DNA from: Emticicia sp. C21
GTDB taxonomy: Bacteria > Bacteroidota > Bacteroidia > Cytophagales > Spirosomataceae
Assembly (NCBI RefSeq): GCF_003418935.1
Contig: NZ_QVMT01000005.1
Coordinates: forward strand, 279 to 64,278
Length of the DNA stretch: 64,000 bases
Reading direction: 5' to 3'
Each line of letters begins with the position of its first letter. Positions within the stretch are counted from its first letter, which is position 1. Both the position numbers and the translations under genes were made by a program. A model generated the notes under the pieces. It had not been told where the DNA came from. It ran no database searches and worked only from the letters and a program-made list of their open reading frames with translations. Positions 1-8,882 of the stretch are shown here, piece by piece.

Positions 1-46
1 ATATCATATTCTGTATCTGGTATATACACTATCAGTATCTATTATA

Positions 47-145
47 TATTCATTGGGTGAAATTAAAAATATACTATCCCTATGGGATACTGCTCTCTTA
101 ACAGCTTATTTTTTCTACCGATATAACATCCCTACGGGATATACT
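47..145 (+). repeat. CCCTACGGG palindromic repeat unit, copy 1
   Basis: The unit runs GGGTGAAATTAA, then the palindrome ATCCCTATGGGAT, then TTTTTTCTACCGATATAACA, then ATCCCTACGGGAT. The same order, with close identity, recurs on the minus strand at 53896-53994 and in variant form at 53786-53893 and 38805-38955. Two short palindromes held at fixed spacing resemble a REP doublet. I see no other gene or RNA in the rest of 1-491, which is AT-rich upstream sequence of the first gene. Confidence 0.75.
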
Positions 146-491
146 TTAGTCCCAGAGTGACGATGTATTAAAATCTTCGAACTATTTCAGCCAGCGAGTT
201 ACCTAATTATATATGTAAGTATCACAATTTTACTAAGTGGTCTTAGTGGTTATAACACTTTTTTCAGCGTCAGTTAAATGTGCTTTTGTTTTCTCCAGCT
301 ATATTTTATACCATTTATATATAGTTACTCTCTCTTCTACCTCTTTCAAATAGTTCTAAAACCTCTGTACCGTAACATCAATGTGCTATTTACAGGCTTT
401 TTTCTATGCCGTTACTTTGTCGGCATATTGCTTCAAAGGAGCAAATCCAATTAACTAAAATTATTCCTATTATTCTTAACACAATCTCGCC

Positions 492-1844
492 ATGAAAAAA
501 ACACTACTGTCTCTTGTGGTCTGTCTCTTTTCTTTTAGCGCATTCCCGCAAAGTACTACTGTTGACCCTAACCAGGGAGTTTCGGTGCCGCAGTTTACAA
601 CTACCTTTATTAATGGGTTGACTAATCAGCCTAAAGGAACTATCGTTTTCGACAAAGACCTGAACGTAATAAAATACTGGAATGGTACAGCCTGGGTAAA
701 TCTCACGGCAGGTGGTGGCTCGGGTATTGGCTGGGCAGTTAATGGTAATCATATCAATACTACTAATACAGGTAATGTAGGTATTGGAGTAAACTCTCCA
801 ACTGCTAAATTGACTATTGCAGGTACTGCGCCTAATGGTTCATTAGCTATCTCCGGTACTTCACACGTTTCTCATTTTAATTATCCTGCCAGTGGTTTAG
901 AAAATACTTTCATCAGAGGCGGTAATGCAGGCTCACATGTTTTGATTAATGATTCGCAAGGTTTGGGGAATGTCGGTATTGGCACGAATCTGCCTACTTC
1001 TAAATTAGATGTAACCGGACAAGGTCGTTTCACGAATCTTCCTGTTAGTTATAATAATACGACTCAAGAGTATACGAATGGTGCCCTTGTATTAAGTAAT
1101 ACGGCTTATCCTTTTGGATTTATGAGATTAGATGGCAACGTTGTGCAGGCATTTAGCATCAATAACCTTACTTATAAAAGTACTCCGGATAAATTGGTAT
1201 TGAATCCATACGGCGGAAACGTTGGTATAGGCACCAGTTTACCTCTCTATAAGTTTCACCTGGTTTCTTCGGGTGAACAATTGATGAAAACAGAAGCTAC
1301 TAACGGCCTAGTTCTTTTTAATGACCGTACTACCGATGGACAATATGGTTTTCTGAGAGCCTGGACAAATAATCCGTTTAATCCGGCAGGCTATTATGGT
1401 TTAGAAATAGGTGTACCTCCAGCCTTGAATAGTGAACCGCAAAAGAGATTGTTGTTTACTACCAACTACACTATCCGAATGGCCATTATGGAAAATGGCA
1501 ATATAGGTATTGGCGTGCATGACCCAAGTGCTTATAAACTGGCAGTGAATGGAAGCATAAGAGCCAAGGAGGTAGTGGTAGAAACAAACTGGGCTGATTA
1601 TGTATTTGATAAGCAATTCAGATTAAAGCCATTAAGTGAGGTTGAACGCTTTATTGAAGAAAATAAACATCTACCTGATATACCGAGCGCGGCAGAAATA
1701 CAAAAAAACGGTGCGAAGCTGTCTGAGTTAAGTACCAAAATGATGCAGAAAATTGAGGAGCTTACCTTATATAGTATAGAGCAGAATAAACGAATAGAAA
1801 AACTTCAAGCAGAACTAACACAACTCAAAGCCATAAACCGATGA
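492..1844 (+). CDS. secreted tail-fibre-like protein with GNVGIG repeats
   Basis: A hydrophobic signal peptide spans residues 1-20, ending in FPQ. The motif GN(V/I)GIG recurs at about residues 94, 159, 242 and 336, each followed by a short P..KL segment, as in phage tail-fibre and Bacteroidota surface proteins built from beta-rich repeats. Residues 370-400 carry the segment FDKQFRLKPLSEVERFIEE, which I recognise from many secreted Bacteroidota proteins. Residues 410-447 form a probable trimeric coiled coil. There is no intramolecular-chaperone (S74) domain of full length and no obvious type IX sorting domain. It overlaps the following protease gene by four bases (ATGA), so the two are probably co-translated and may act together at the surface. 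Ligand and function are unknown. Confidence 0.75.
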   Translation: MKKTLLSLVVCLFSFSAFPQSTTVDPNQGVSVPQFTTTFINGLTNQPKGTIVFDKDLNVIKYWNGTAWVNLTAGGGSGIGWAVNGNHINTTNTGNVGIGVNSPTAKLTIAGTAPNGSLAISGTSHVSHFNYPASGLENTFIRGGNAGSHVLINDSQGLGNVGIGTNLPTSKLDVTGQGRFTNLPVSYNNTTQEYTNGALVLSNTAYPFGFMRLDGNVVQAFSINNLTYKSTPDKLVLNPYGGNVGIGTSLPLYKFHLVSSGEQLMKTEATNGLVLFNDRTTDGQYGFLRAWTNNPFNPAGYYGLEIGVPPALNSEPQKRLLFTTNYTIRMAIMENGNIGIGVHDPSAYKLAVNGSIRAKEVVVETNWADYVFDKQFRLKPLSEVERFIEENKHLPDIPSAAEIQKNGAKLSELSTKMMQKIEELTLYSIEQNKRIEKLQAELTQLKAINR

Positions 1845-2932
1845 AAAATCTATTAACATTTGCCTTAATACTGATAACATTGGCATTGCAGGCACAAAAG
1901 AAACATTCAGATTGCGGCACGAAGACTCCTGCTACTCCCCGGCCTATTGCCGAAAAAGATATGCAACGGTTTTTACGTTCAATTAATGCCGTTTCTGTTC
2001 CTTACTGCGTAAAAGTTCAGTTTACAGTTTTTGCCGATAACGATGGCTCTAACCGGGCAACGACCGATGCACATATCTACAGGCAGTTTCAGAATATGGT
2101 TAATCAGTTTAACCCACATGGTATTTGTTTTACATTTATGGGAATCAGACAAATTAATAACTCTGATTGGAATGTTCAGGATGCAGATGATGAAGAAGCA
2201 GAAATGTATGACATTAGAGTATTAGGGAATCTGAATGTATTTATTCATCAAACGCTGACCTTGGGAGATAAAAACCTAGACGGAATTGCTTATGATATAC
2301 CTAACAACGATGCTTTTATTAGTTTGAAAGGGGTGGCGGTGGCAGATACCATTAACCTTTACACAATGGCTCACGAATTAGGTCATGTGTTTGGGTTATA
2401 TCATACTTTTACAACTACTTATGGAGCTGAAAGTGTAGACCGAACAGGGAGTTGTAAGGATTGTGAAGATGATGGCGATTATTTATGTGACACGCCTGCT
2501 GACCCAGATGACGGGGAAGGGTATCTTCAATCGAATACGAATGCTTCTTGTATGTATATAGGTGATAAGTTAGATGAATGTTCAACGCCATATACGCCTG
2601 CTATGAATAATATTATGAGTTATGGAAGAGGAGATTGTGTCAATGCATTTACAGCCGGACAGGGAAATAGAATGAGATACTTTATTGCCAATGAGACGGG
2701 CTTGTTGAATGTACTGGCGCAAAACGACGTTCTTATGAGTATCCAGACAACCATTTCGAGTGGCACGGCTGTAAATGCCGCAAGAGACACCTACACGGTT
2801 AATTCTATCACTTTTAATGGTACAAGCAATTATACCTTTCAATCGAAGAAAGTAATTATTGGCAATGGTGCCCGGTTATCACCGGGAAATGGAGGTAGGG
2901 TTGTACTCAAAACTAATCCTTATTGTAATTAG
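1841..2932 (+). CDS. secreted zinc metalloprotease, M43 (pappalysin/cytophagalysin)-like
   Basis: A signal peptide covers residues 1-18. The metzincin zinc motif HELGHVFGLYH lies at residues 178-188, with E179 as catalytic base, and a Met-turn NNIMSYG follows at 256-262. Between them are a Cys-rich segment and the CDTPAD stretch typical of M43 enzymes. The C-terminal 60 residues (NSITFNGTSNYTFQSKKVIIGNGARLSPG and following, shown here only in outline) resemble the short repeated beta segment that ends many Bacteroidota secreted proteins. Its start ATG overlaps the stop of the upstream gene, indicating coupling. The predicted role is extracellular proteolysis; the substrate is not apparent. 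Confidence 0.85.
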   Translation: MKNLLTFALILITLALQAQKKHSDCGTKTPATPRPIAEKDMQRFLRSINAVSVPYCVKVQFTVFADNDGSNRATTDAHIYRQFQNMVNQFNPHGICFTFMGIRQINNSDWNVQDADDEEAEMYDIRVLGNLNVFIHQTLTLGDKNLDGIAYDIPNNDAFISLKGVAVADTINLYTMAHELGHVFGLYHTFTTTYGAESVDRTGSCKDCEDDGDYLCDTPADPDDGEGYLQSNTNASCMYIGDKLDECSTPYTPAMNNIMSYGRGDCVNAFTAGQGNRMRYFIANETGLLNVLAQNDVLMSIQTTISSGTAVNAARDTYTVNSITFNGTSNYTFQSKKVIIGNGARLSPGNGGRVVLKTNPYCN

Positions 2933-3086
2933 CTTGTTAGTCTCTATATTTCAGCATTTGGTCTAAACTTTAAAAATTAAATTGTTGTTATGACCCTACT
3001 ACATCTTTTACAGAGGTTGTTTAGGGTCATTTCTTTTACACCTGAACCAAATGACTTTCAATCTGTCTATGCGGAGAATGACACAA

Positions 3087-3525
3087 TAGTCTGATTTTAC
3101 GAAAATCCCACCAAACACTTTGAAAACAGCGTGTTAAGTCGGAAATTTAGAGGGACGCTCAGTCGGGGACGCCTAGTCGGGACACCCAATCTGGGAAGGC
3201 TTGTCGGAATACACAGTCTTGAATAATTATTCATATACTAGCCGTCCGTGAACAATTATTGACATGAAGGAAGGAAAAAGAGTTGCAAGTGCAATTAAAG
3301 TGGAATCGAAAAAGGTTACCAATATGGGGGAACCTTTTTGAAAGGGAACAGTGATGGTACCAGGTATCAGCTAATAAATTGGAACCGAAAAAGGTTACCA
3401 ATACGGTAGGAACCTTTTTGAAAGGGAGATTAGCTATACATATTAGTAGGTAGTTTTGGAGTGTGTCAGGGTTCCACCTATCAAGCCGGAAAAGGTGACC
3501 GATACGGTGGAAACCTTTTATATAT
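3087..3525 (+). repeat. diverged long intergenic element, copy A, with three palindromic modules
   Basis: This fills most of the 627-base gap 2933-3559. The left part (AGTCTGATTTTA ... GGAAATTTAGAGGGACGC ... CTAGTCGGGAC ... CTAGCCGT) aligns with the reverse complement of 24410-24556. The right part holds three imperfect palindromes of the type GAAAAAGGTTACC-N-GGAACCTTTTT at 3307-3342, 3386-3422 and 3487-3522, matching two modules at 24191-24306. A short ORF (ATG at 3264, 25 codons) begins where an ORF also begins in the other copy. No transposase is present. The element could be a MITE, a decayed mobile element or an intergenic repeat family. Confidence 0.7.
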
Positions 3526-3559
3526 AGCGCAGTATTAGTTTTTATTTAAACACCATTGC

Positions 3560-4552
3560 ATGAAAATTCCTGTAAATCTGATTACCGGTTTTTTAGGAGT
3601 GGGCAAAACCACTGCTATCAAGCATTTGCTGGCAAACAAACCCGAGGCCGAGCGTTGGGCTATTATTATCAACGAGTTTGGCGCTGTTTCTATCGACCAC
3701 ACAGCCATTGAAGAAAAAGATGGATTGACGATTCGTGAAGTAGCCGGGGGGTGTATCTGTTGTACGGCCAATGTTCCCATGCAATATACCCTCACTACCG
3801 TTTTACGCCAACAGAAACCCGATCGTATTCTGATTGAACCTACAGGTATGGGGCACCCTGAAAATATTCTGGATTTGCTTCGTGGCAAATTTATGAAAGA
3901 TATATTAGATGTAAGAGCCACGATTTGTCTGGTTGACCCTCGTCGTTGGGCGAATGCTGATTTCAGAGCCAATGAGACTTTTCAGGACCAGATTAATCTG
4001 GCTGATGTATTGATAGCTAATAAAACAGACCTGGCAGGCGAAGAATTAACGGAGGAATTTAAGGATTGGGCAGATTCTTTGTATCCACCTAAGTTGTTGA
4101 TAGAATCTGTTAGCAATGGCGAGATTGATTTCAACTGGTTGAGTATTGAACCATTCGGAGAGAGAAAGGCACAATTTTCGCATGAAACTCATCATCACCA
4201 TCATGGACATGAAGAAGAATTACCCACACCGACTGTTGGGAATCCGGTTAAAAAAGAAAGTCACGGTTTAGGTTTACATGGTTGTGGCTGGATTTTTTCG
4301 CCTGATGAAATTTTCAATCTGCCTAAACTCCGTCAGTTTTTCAGTTCCTTGAAAGATGTTTATCGGGCTAAAGGAGTTTTCAGAACGGGTAAAGACTGGA
4401 TCTTGATTAATGCAGTTGGTGGAGAATTTACGGTTCAATATATTGCTTATCGCCGTGATAGCCGGGTTGAACTGATTGCACCGACCAAATTGGACTGGGC
4501 TTCTTATGAAGAGAAACTGAATGCATGTTTGTTGGAAATTCCAGTAGCTTAG
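3560..4552 (+). CDS. CobW/P47K family (G3E) GTP-binding protein
   Basis: This is a G3E-family P-loop GTPase, a class used as metallochaperones or metal-insertion factors. The Walker A motif G(10)FLGVGKT(17) is intact, the metal-binding GGCICC motif has C65, C67 and C68, and the guanine-specificity motif NKTD is at 154-157. A histidine-rich linker (H211-H217) separates the GTPase from the CobW C-terminal domain (about 240-330). The length is normal for YjiA/ZigA/CobW proteins. Its likely cargo is zinc, judging from the CxCC and His tract, but cobalt or nickel cannot be excluded. No neighbouring cobalamin or urease genes point to a specific client. It stands alone, preceded by the repeat element ending about 35 bases upstream. 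Confidence 0.9.
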   Translation: MKIPVNLITGFLGVGKTTAIKHLLANKPEAERWAIIINEFGAVSIDHTAIEEKDGLTIREVAGGCICCTANVPMQYTLTTVLRQQKPDRILIEPTGMGHPENILDLLRGKFMKDILDVRATICLVDPRRWANADFRANETFQDQINLADVLIANKTDLAGEELTEEFKDWADSLYPPKLLIESVSNGEIDFNWLSIEPFGERKAQFSHETHHHHHGHEEELPTPTVGNPVKKESHGLGLHGCGWIFSPDEIFNLPKLRQFFSSLKDVYRAKGVFRTGKDWILINAVGGEFTVQYIAYRRDSRVELIAPTKLDWASYEEKLNACLLEIPVA

Positions 4553-4697
4553 ACTCCTCTAATTCATTTGAATTTTTGCCACTATGTACACAAAAAGCAC
4601 AAAGTTTTACAATTGTGTAACATCGTGTTTTTTTAATAGTGTACTTTGTGGCTATTCTATTAGCTTATCTATTTATATATAATACAGAAATTAGCTT

Positions 4698-4705
4698 TAA
4701 ATTTG
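4698..4705 (+). promoter_or_regulatory. TAnnTTTG -7 element, candidate cysS promoter
   Basis: TAAATTTG matches the Bacteroidota -7 consensus exactly and lies 76 bases before the cysS ATG. No TTG -33 box is seen at the expected distance, so this is a partial match. Confidence 0.35.
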
Positions 4706-4781
4706 CATTGAGCTTAAAGAAGACTTATACTATAACCAACGTTATACGATAGAATTAAACATACGATATTGAACGACCTAT

Positions 4782-6359
4782 ATGCAGAACCTGAAAATTT
4801 ATAATACACTTACACGCCAAAAAGAAGAATTTAAACCCCTTAGTCCACCATATGTAGGTATGTATGTATGCGGACCAACCGTTTACAACTATGTACACTT
4901 AGGGAATGTCCGTACTTTCCTGACTTTCGATGTGCTTTTCCGTTATTTAACGCATATTGGGTATAAAGTTCGTTATGTGAGAAATATTACGGATGTAGGT
5001 CACCTGGTAGGTGATGGTGACGAAGGAGAAGACAAAATCGGAAAGATGGCGAAACTGGAGAAACTGGAGCCAATGGAGATTGTACAACGCTATACCAACG
5101 ATTTTCATAAGGTATTAGAGCAGTTCAATTTCCTGCCACCAAGTATTGAGCCTACTGCTACAGGGCATTTGGTTGAACAGATTGAAGCAGTAAAAACTTT
5201 GATTGATAAAGGCTTAGCCTACGAAGCAAACGGCTCGGTTTATTTTGATATTAATCAGTATAATAAAGAAGGTAATGATTACGGCAAACTATCAGGAAGA
5301 ATTCTGGAAGATTTGCTGAATGAAACCCGTGAGTTGGACGGACAATCTGAGAAACGAAATCCACTTGATTTTGCTATCTGGAAAAATGCAAGTCCTGAAC
5401 ATATTATGCAATGGAAATCTCCGTGGGGCATGGGCTTTCCGGGATGGCATTTAGAATGTACTTGTATGAGTACTAAATATCTGGGCAAGCAGTTTGATAT
5501 TCACGGCGGAGGTATGGATTTGAAATTCCCACACCATGAATGTGAGATTGCCCAAGGCGTTGGTATTACAGGAACAGAGCCAGTTCGTTATTGGATGCAC
5601 TCAAATATGTTGACGGTAAACGGACAAAAGATGTCGAAATCATTGGGTAATTCATTTTTACCTTCTGAATTGTTTGCCGGGAGTCACCCATTACTTGATC
5701 AGGCTTATAGCCCGATGACAGTTCGTTTCTTCATGTTGCAATCGCAATACCGCAGTACACTTGATTTCTCGAACGATGCTTTAAGAGCTGCACAAAAAGG
5801 ATACAGACGTTTGATTAATGGCTTGCGTATTGTGAAGACTTTGACATTAGATATTAATGACAAAGTAGCTGATAAAATACCAAGCGAACTCATTGACGAT
5901 ACCCAAGCAGGTAATGTAGCCACACAAACTGTAACGGCTCCGGTTGTTAAAATAGCCATCGACGAAAAGAAAAAACTTGATATTGAAAAAACAGTACAGG
6001 CTTTTTATGAGGCAATGAATGATGATTTGAATACCGCTGTGGCGATAGCTCAATTATTCAACTTGTTGAAGTATGTGAACATGATTTATATGAATCAGCT
6101 AGACCCAAGGGCTTTAGGTGAAAACACTTTCAACTTATTGCAAGAGAAGTTTGTGGTATTTATGGAGCAGATTCTGGGTATCAAAGAAGAACCATTGACA
6201 CAAGGCGATGGTATTCTGAGCGGAATGCTGTCTTTATACAAAGAATATAAGTCAAGCCAGAGATATGATAAAGTAGATGAAATCAGAACTTATTTCAAAT
6301 CAAATGGCATGACTATCAAAGACATGAAACACCGTATTGATTGGGCCTGGGAAGAATAG
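4782..6359 (+). CDS. cysS: cysteine--tRNA ligase
   Basis: Cysteinyl-tRNA synthetase charges tRNA-Cys with cysteine in the cytoplasm. Class I signatures are clear: the HIGH-type motif HLGN at 39-42 and KMSKS near residue 284. The zinc site is formed by C30 in VCGPTVY, Cys and His in WHLECTC, and HHE in FPHHECEIA. The length of 525 residues is longer than usual (about 460-500). The excess is an insertion around residues 365-405, between the catalytic core and the anticodon-binding helical region, that is rich in T, V and A. It is monocistronic and ends in a bidirectional hairpin terminator shared with pruA. Confidence 0.97.
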   Translation: MQNLKIYNTLTRQKEEFKPLSPPYVGMYVCGPTVYNYVHLGNVRTFLTFDVLFRYLTHIGYKVRYVRNITDVGHLVGDGDEGEDKIGKMAKLEKLEPMEIVQRYTNDFHKVLEQFNFLPPSIEPTATGHLVEQIEAVKTLIDKGLAYEANGSVYFDINQYNKEGNDYGKLSGRILEDLLNETRELDGQSEKRNPLDFAIWKNASPEHIMQWKSPWGMGFPGWHLECTCMSTKYLGKQFDIHGGGMDLKFPHHECEIAQGVGITGTEPVRYWMHSNMLTVNGQKMSKSLGNSFLPSELFAGSHPLLDQAYSPMTVRFFMLQSQYRSTLDFSNDALRAAQKGYRRLINGLRIVKTLTLDINDKVADKIPSELIDDTQAGNVATQTVTAPVVKIAIDEKKKLDIEKTVQAFYEAMNDDLNTAVAIAQLFNLLKYVNMIYMNQLDPRALGENTFNLLQEKFVVFMEQILGIKEEPLTQGDGILSGMLSLYKEYKSSQRYDKVDEIRTYFKSNGMTIKDMKHRIDWAWEE

Positions 6360-6381
6360 ATTCTTTATTCGATTATATAGA

Positions 6382-6411
6382 AAAAGGCGGCGCTTCTGGG
6401 TGCCGCCTTTT
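6382..6411. terminator. bidirectional intrinsic terminator between cysS and pruA
   Basis: AAAAGGCGGC pairs perfectly with GCCGCCTTTT around a 10-base loop, with A and T tracts on either side. It serves two convergent genes. Confidence 0.85.
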
Positions 6412-6432
6412 ATTGATGTCAGTTTACATTTC

Positions 6433-8064
6433 TTACTCCTCTCCCAAAAACGGATATTTGTAATCAGTCGGAGAAACGAAAGTTTCTTTAATTGTCCGAG
6501 GTTGTACCCAACGGAATAAGTTTAGGATTGAACCTGCCTTATCGTTTGTTCCTGACGCACGAGCCCCACCAAACGGTTGTTGGCCTACTACTGCACCTGT
6601 TGGCTTATCATTGATATAGAAGTTTCCGGCTGCATCAACCAGTTTTTTGGTTGCTAAATCGATGGCATAGCGATCTTTGGCGAAAATGGCCCCTGTTAAG
6701 GCATAAGGCGAGGTGGAATTCACTATTTCTAATGTTTTCTCGAAATCTGATGGTTCATAAACATAGATTGTCAATACCGGACCGAAGATTTCCTCACACA
6801 TCGTTACATAAGTAGGGTCTGATGTGAGTAAGATAGTTGGCTCAATAAAGTAACCTTTTGATTTATCGTAATTACCTCCGGCTATGATGCTGACTTTATC
6901 GCTTTTCTTCGCATTATCTATATAGGTAGCGATTTTATCGAATGATTTTTCGTCAATCACCGCATTGATAAAGTTTGAAAAATCTTCTGTGCCACCCATT
7001 TTTATCTCTTTTAAGTCGGCAACTAAATAGCCTTTCACTTCGTCCCAGATATTAGATGGAATATACGCACGGGAAGCAGCTGAACATTTTTGTCCCTGAT
7101 ATTCAAAAGCACCACGAACTAAGCCTGTTGCCAAAGCTTTTGCATCAGCCGTTTCATGTGCCATTACGAAGTCTTTCCCACCAGTTTCACCCACAATGCG
7201 TGGATAAGATTTATATAGATGAATATTCTCGCCAATGGTTTTCCAGATAGTCTGGAATACTTTGGTACTACCTGTAAAGTGGATGCCTGCAAAATCAGGA
7301 TGTTTAAAGATAATATCTCCTGCTACCGGACCATCTACATAAATCAGATTAATAACCCCATCCGGCAAACCTGCTTCACGGAACACTTCCATAATTACAT
7401 TTGCCGAATAGATTTGCGTATAGGCCGGTTTCCAAACAGTTACGTTACCCATCATCGCTACGCATGACGGTAGATTGCCGGCAATAGCAGTGAAATTGAA
7501 AGGGGTTAAAGCAAATACAAAGCCCTCCAAAGGTCGATACTCCAGTCTGTTCCACATACCTTTAGAAGACTCCGGTTGTTGGGTATATATCTGCTCCATA
7601 AAAGCGACATTGAAGCGCAAAAAGTCTATCAATTCGCAAGCCGAATCTATCTCTGCCTGATAGGCATTTTTTGACTGCCCCAACATGGTAGCCGCATTTA
7701 TTTTTGCCCGATAAGGGCCAGCCAATAAGTCGGCCGCTTTCAGGAAAATACTGGCTCTTTGCTCCCACGAAAGCGCTGCCCAGGCTGGCCGGGCCGCCAA
7801 TGCTGCTTCAATAGCTTTTTCTACATGAGAAGCATCTCCTTCACTGGCATAGCCTAATACATGCTGATGGTCGTGCGGAGGAGAGAGTTTAATTTTATTG
7901 TTGGTATGTATTTGTTCACTGCCAATGTACATCGGTACCTCTATTTGTTTCGAGCGAGCCTCTGCAATGGCTTTTTTTAATGCGAGTTTTTCGGGAGAAC
8001 CTTTGCCGTAATTCAGAACCGGTTCGTTAACCGGCGTGGGTACTTTAAAGATAGTATTATTCAT
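6433..8064 (-). CDS. pruA: L-glutamate gamma-semialdehyde dehydrogenase (1-pyrroline-5-carboxylate dehydrogenase)
   Basis: This NAD-dependent aldehyde dehydrogenase oxidises glutamate semialdehyde to glutamate in proline catabolism. The protein shows the ALDH core: LTPFNFTAIAGN, FTGSTKVF, the general-base Glu in VGETGGKDF, and the nucleophilic Cys in YQGQKCSAASR. The C-terminal KPTGAVVGQQPFGGARASGT is typical of the stand-alone P5CDH family, and the 543-residue length fits. I start at the ATG at 8064 (MNNTIF) because an upstream in-frame ATG at 8091 would add nine residues lying on top of the predicted -7 box. No proline dehydrogenase is nearby. It is convergent with cysS. Confidence 0.95.
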   Translation of the reverse strand: MNNTIFKVPTPVNEPVLNYGKGSPEKLALKKAIAEARSKQIEVPMYIGSEQIHTNNKIKLSPPHDHQHVLGYASEGDASHVEKAIEAALAARPAWAALSWEQRASIFLKAADLLAGPYRAKINAATMLGQSKNAYQAEIDSACELIDFLRFNVAFMEQIYTQQPESSKGMWNRLEYRPLEGFVFALTPFNFTAIAGNLPSCVAMMGNVTVWKPAYTQIYSANVIMEVFREAGLPDGVINLIYVDGPVAGDIIFKHPDFAGIHFTGSTKVFQTIWKTIGENIHLYKSYPRIVGETGGKDFVMAHETADAKALATGLVRGAFEYQGQKCSAASRAYIPSNIWDEVKGYLVADLKEIKMGGTEDFSNFINAVIDEKSFDKIATYIDNAKKSDKVSIIAGGNYDKSKGYFIEPTILLTSDPTYVTMCEEIFGPVLTIYVYEPSDFEKTLEIVNSTSPYALTGAIFAKDRYAIDLATKKLVDAAGNFYINDKPTGAVVGQQPFGGARASGTNDKAGSILNLFRWVQPRTIKETFVSPTDYKYPFLGEE

Positions 8065-8088
8065 GATTTGATGAAGGGGATTTTTTGC

Positions 8089-8096
8089 CAAAATTA
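8089..8096 (-). promoter_or_regulatory. TAnnTTTG -7 element, candidate pruA promoter
   Basis: On the minus strand TAATTTTG lies 24 bases before the pruA ATG at 8064. It supports the shorter start. No -33 TTG is recognised. Confidence 0.4.
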
Positions 8097-8198
8097 GCCG
8101 AAATTTTAGATTTGTTAGAATAAATCTTTTTTCTGTTTCTATCTATTATAATTCTATAACATTTAAAAAGTAAATTCCGTTTAGTCAAGTCTCCTATT

Positions 8199-8882
8199 TT
8201 AGTTTTTACCTAAATCTTCAAATCTTGAATTTTTTAAGCTATAATCATAATGGAATATCCATTCGTCAATTTCCTTTTTCTTTATCAAGAACTCTTTCAA
8301 ATCTATTTCTTTGTTTTCTTTTAATTTATTTAACTGCTCTTTTTCAATACGCTTCAATTGTCGTTTTTTAACAAGTTCATAAAGCTCTAAGTCGCTTTTT
8401 CTTTGTTGCAGAATATCTTCGCGATTTCTATTTGGATTTCACTGAGTTGTTGTTCTATCAAGATTAAATCCATATCTCTCTATATAAGGTATAGTTTGTC
8501 CTAATTGATAGAATGGCTCTTGTCTTACATATTGAGTAAAACCTTCACTTATAAACTCAATCTCACCTTGTTGTGTTAGAATTGTCCAAAGTATATGATC
8601 TTCATTTTCTGTTCGCTCAATGCCTTCAATTTCTACAGCATCATCAAAAGCAGTTTTTAATTCAAAAGTCAAATGCTTAATCTGTCTGAAAACCAATGTA
8701 CAAGGTGCTACGCAAAAAGTAAAGGGCAGACCTTCTACTTCTGGTTTAATCCATTGAAAAATATAGTCAATATCTAATTCCAGGTCTTCTGCCACACGAA
8801 TTTTATAGATATAGCAGTCATGCCATCCCATTCGTTCAAAATCAGCCTCTGTCCAGATAGCTTTCTCTAATTTGTAGGTCAT
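8199..8882 (-). pseudogene. hypothetical protein, possibly interrupted by an in-frame TGA
   Basis: An intact 147-codon frame runs from ATG 8882 to a TGA at 8439-8441. The same frame then continues for 78 further sense codons to a TAA at 8199-8201 with no ATG of its own. The first part (MGWHDCYIYKI, then IDYIFQW, then FCVAPCTLVF) resembles a small Bacteroidota family of unknown function. The second part is a Lys/Glu-rich, likely helical stretch ending EFLIKKKEIDEWIFHYDYSL. Either the gene ends normally at 8439 and the tail is chance or a separate remnant, or a nonsense mutation splits a 226-residue protein. The 8065-8438 gap holds nothing else apart from the pruA promoter. Confidence 0.5.

Noticed and set aside
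1841-2932. Type IX secretion sorting domain on the protease and other secreted proteins
   Set aside because: The short C-terminal beta segments resemble family endings, but I could not identify a convincing conserved sorting signature by eye.
3307-3522. Possible CRISPR array from three similar palindromes
   Set aside because: Spacing is irregular (79 and 101 bases), only three copies, palindromic rather than repeat-spacer, and no cas genes are present.
6337-6519. 60-codon plus-strand ORF after cysS
   Set aside because: It runs through the cysS stop region and the bidirectional terminator; no start context.
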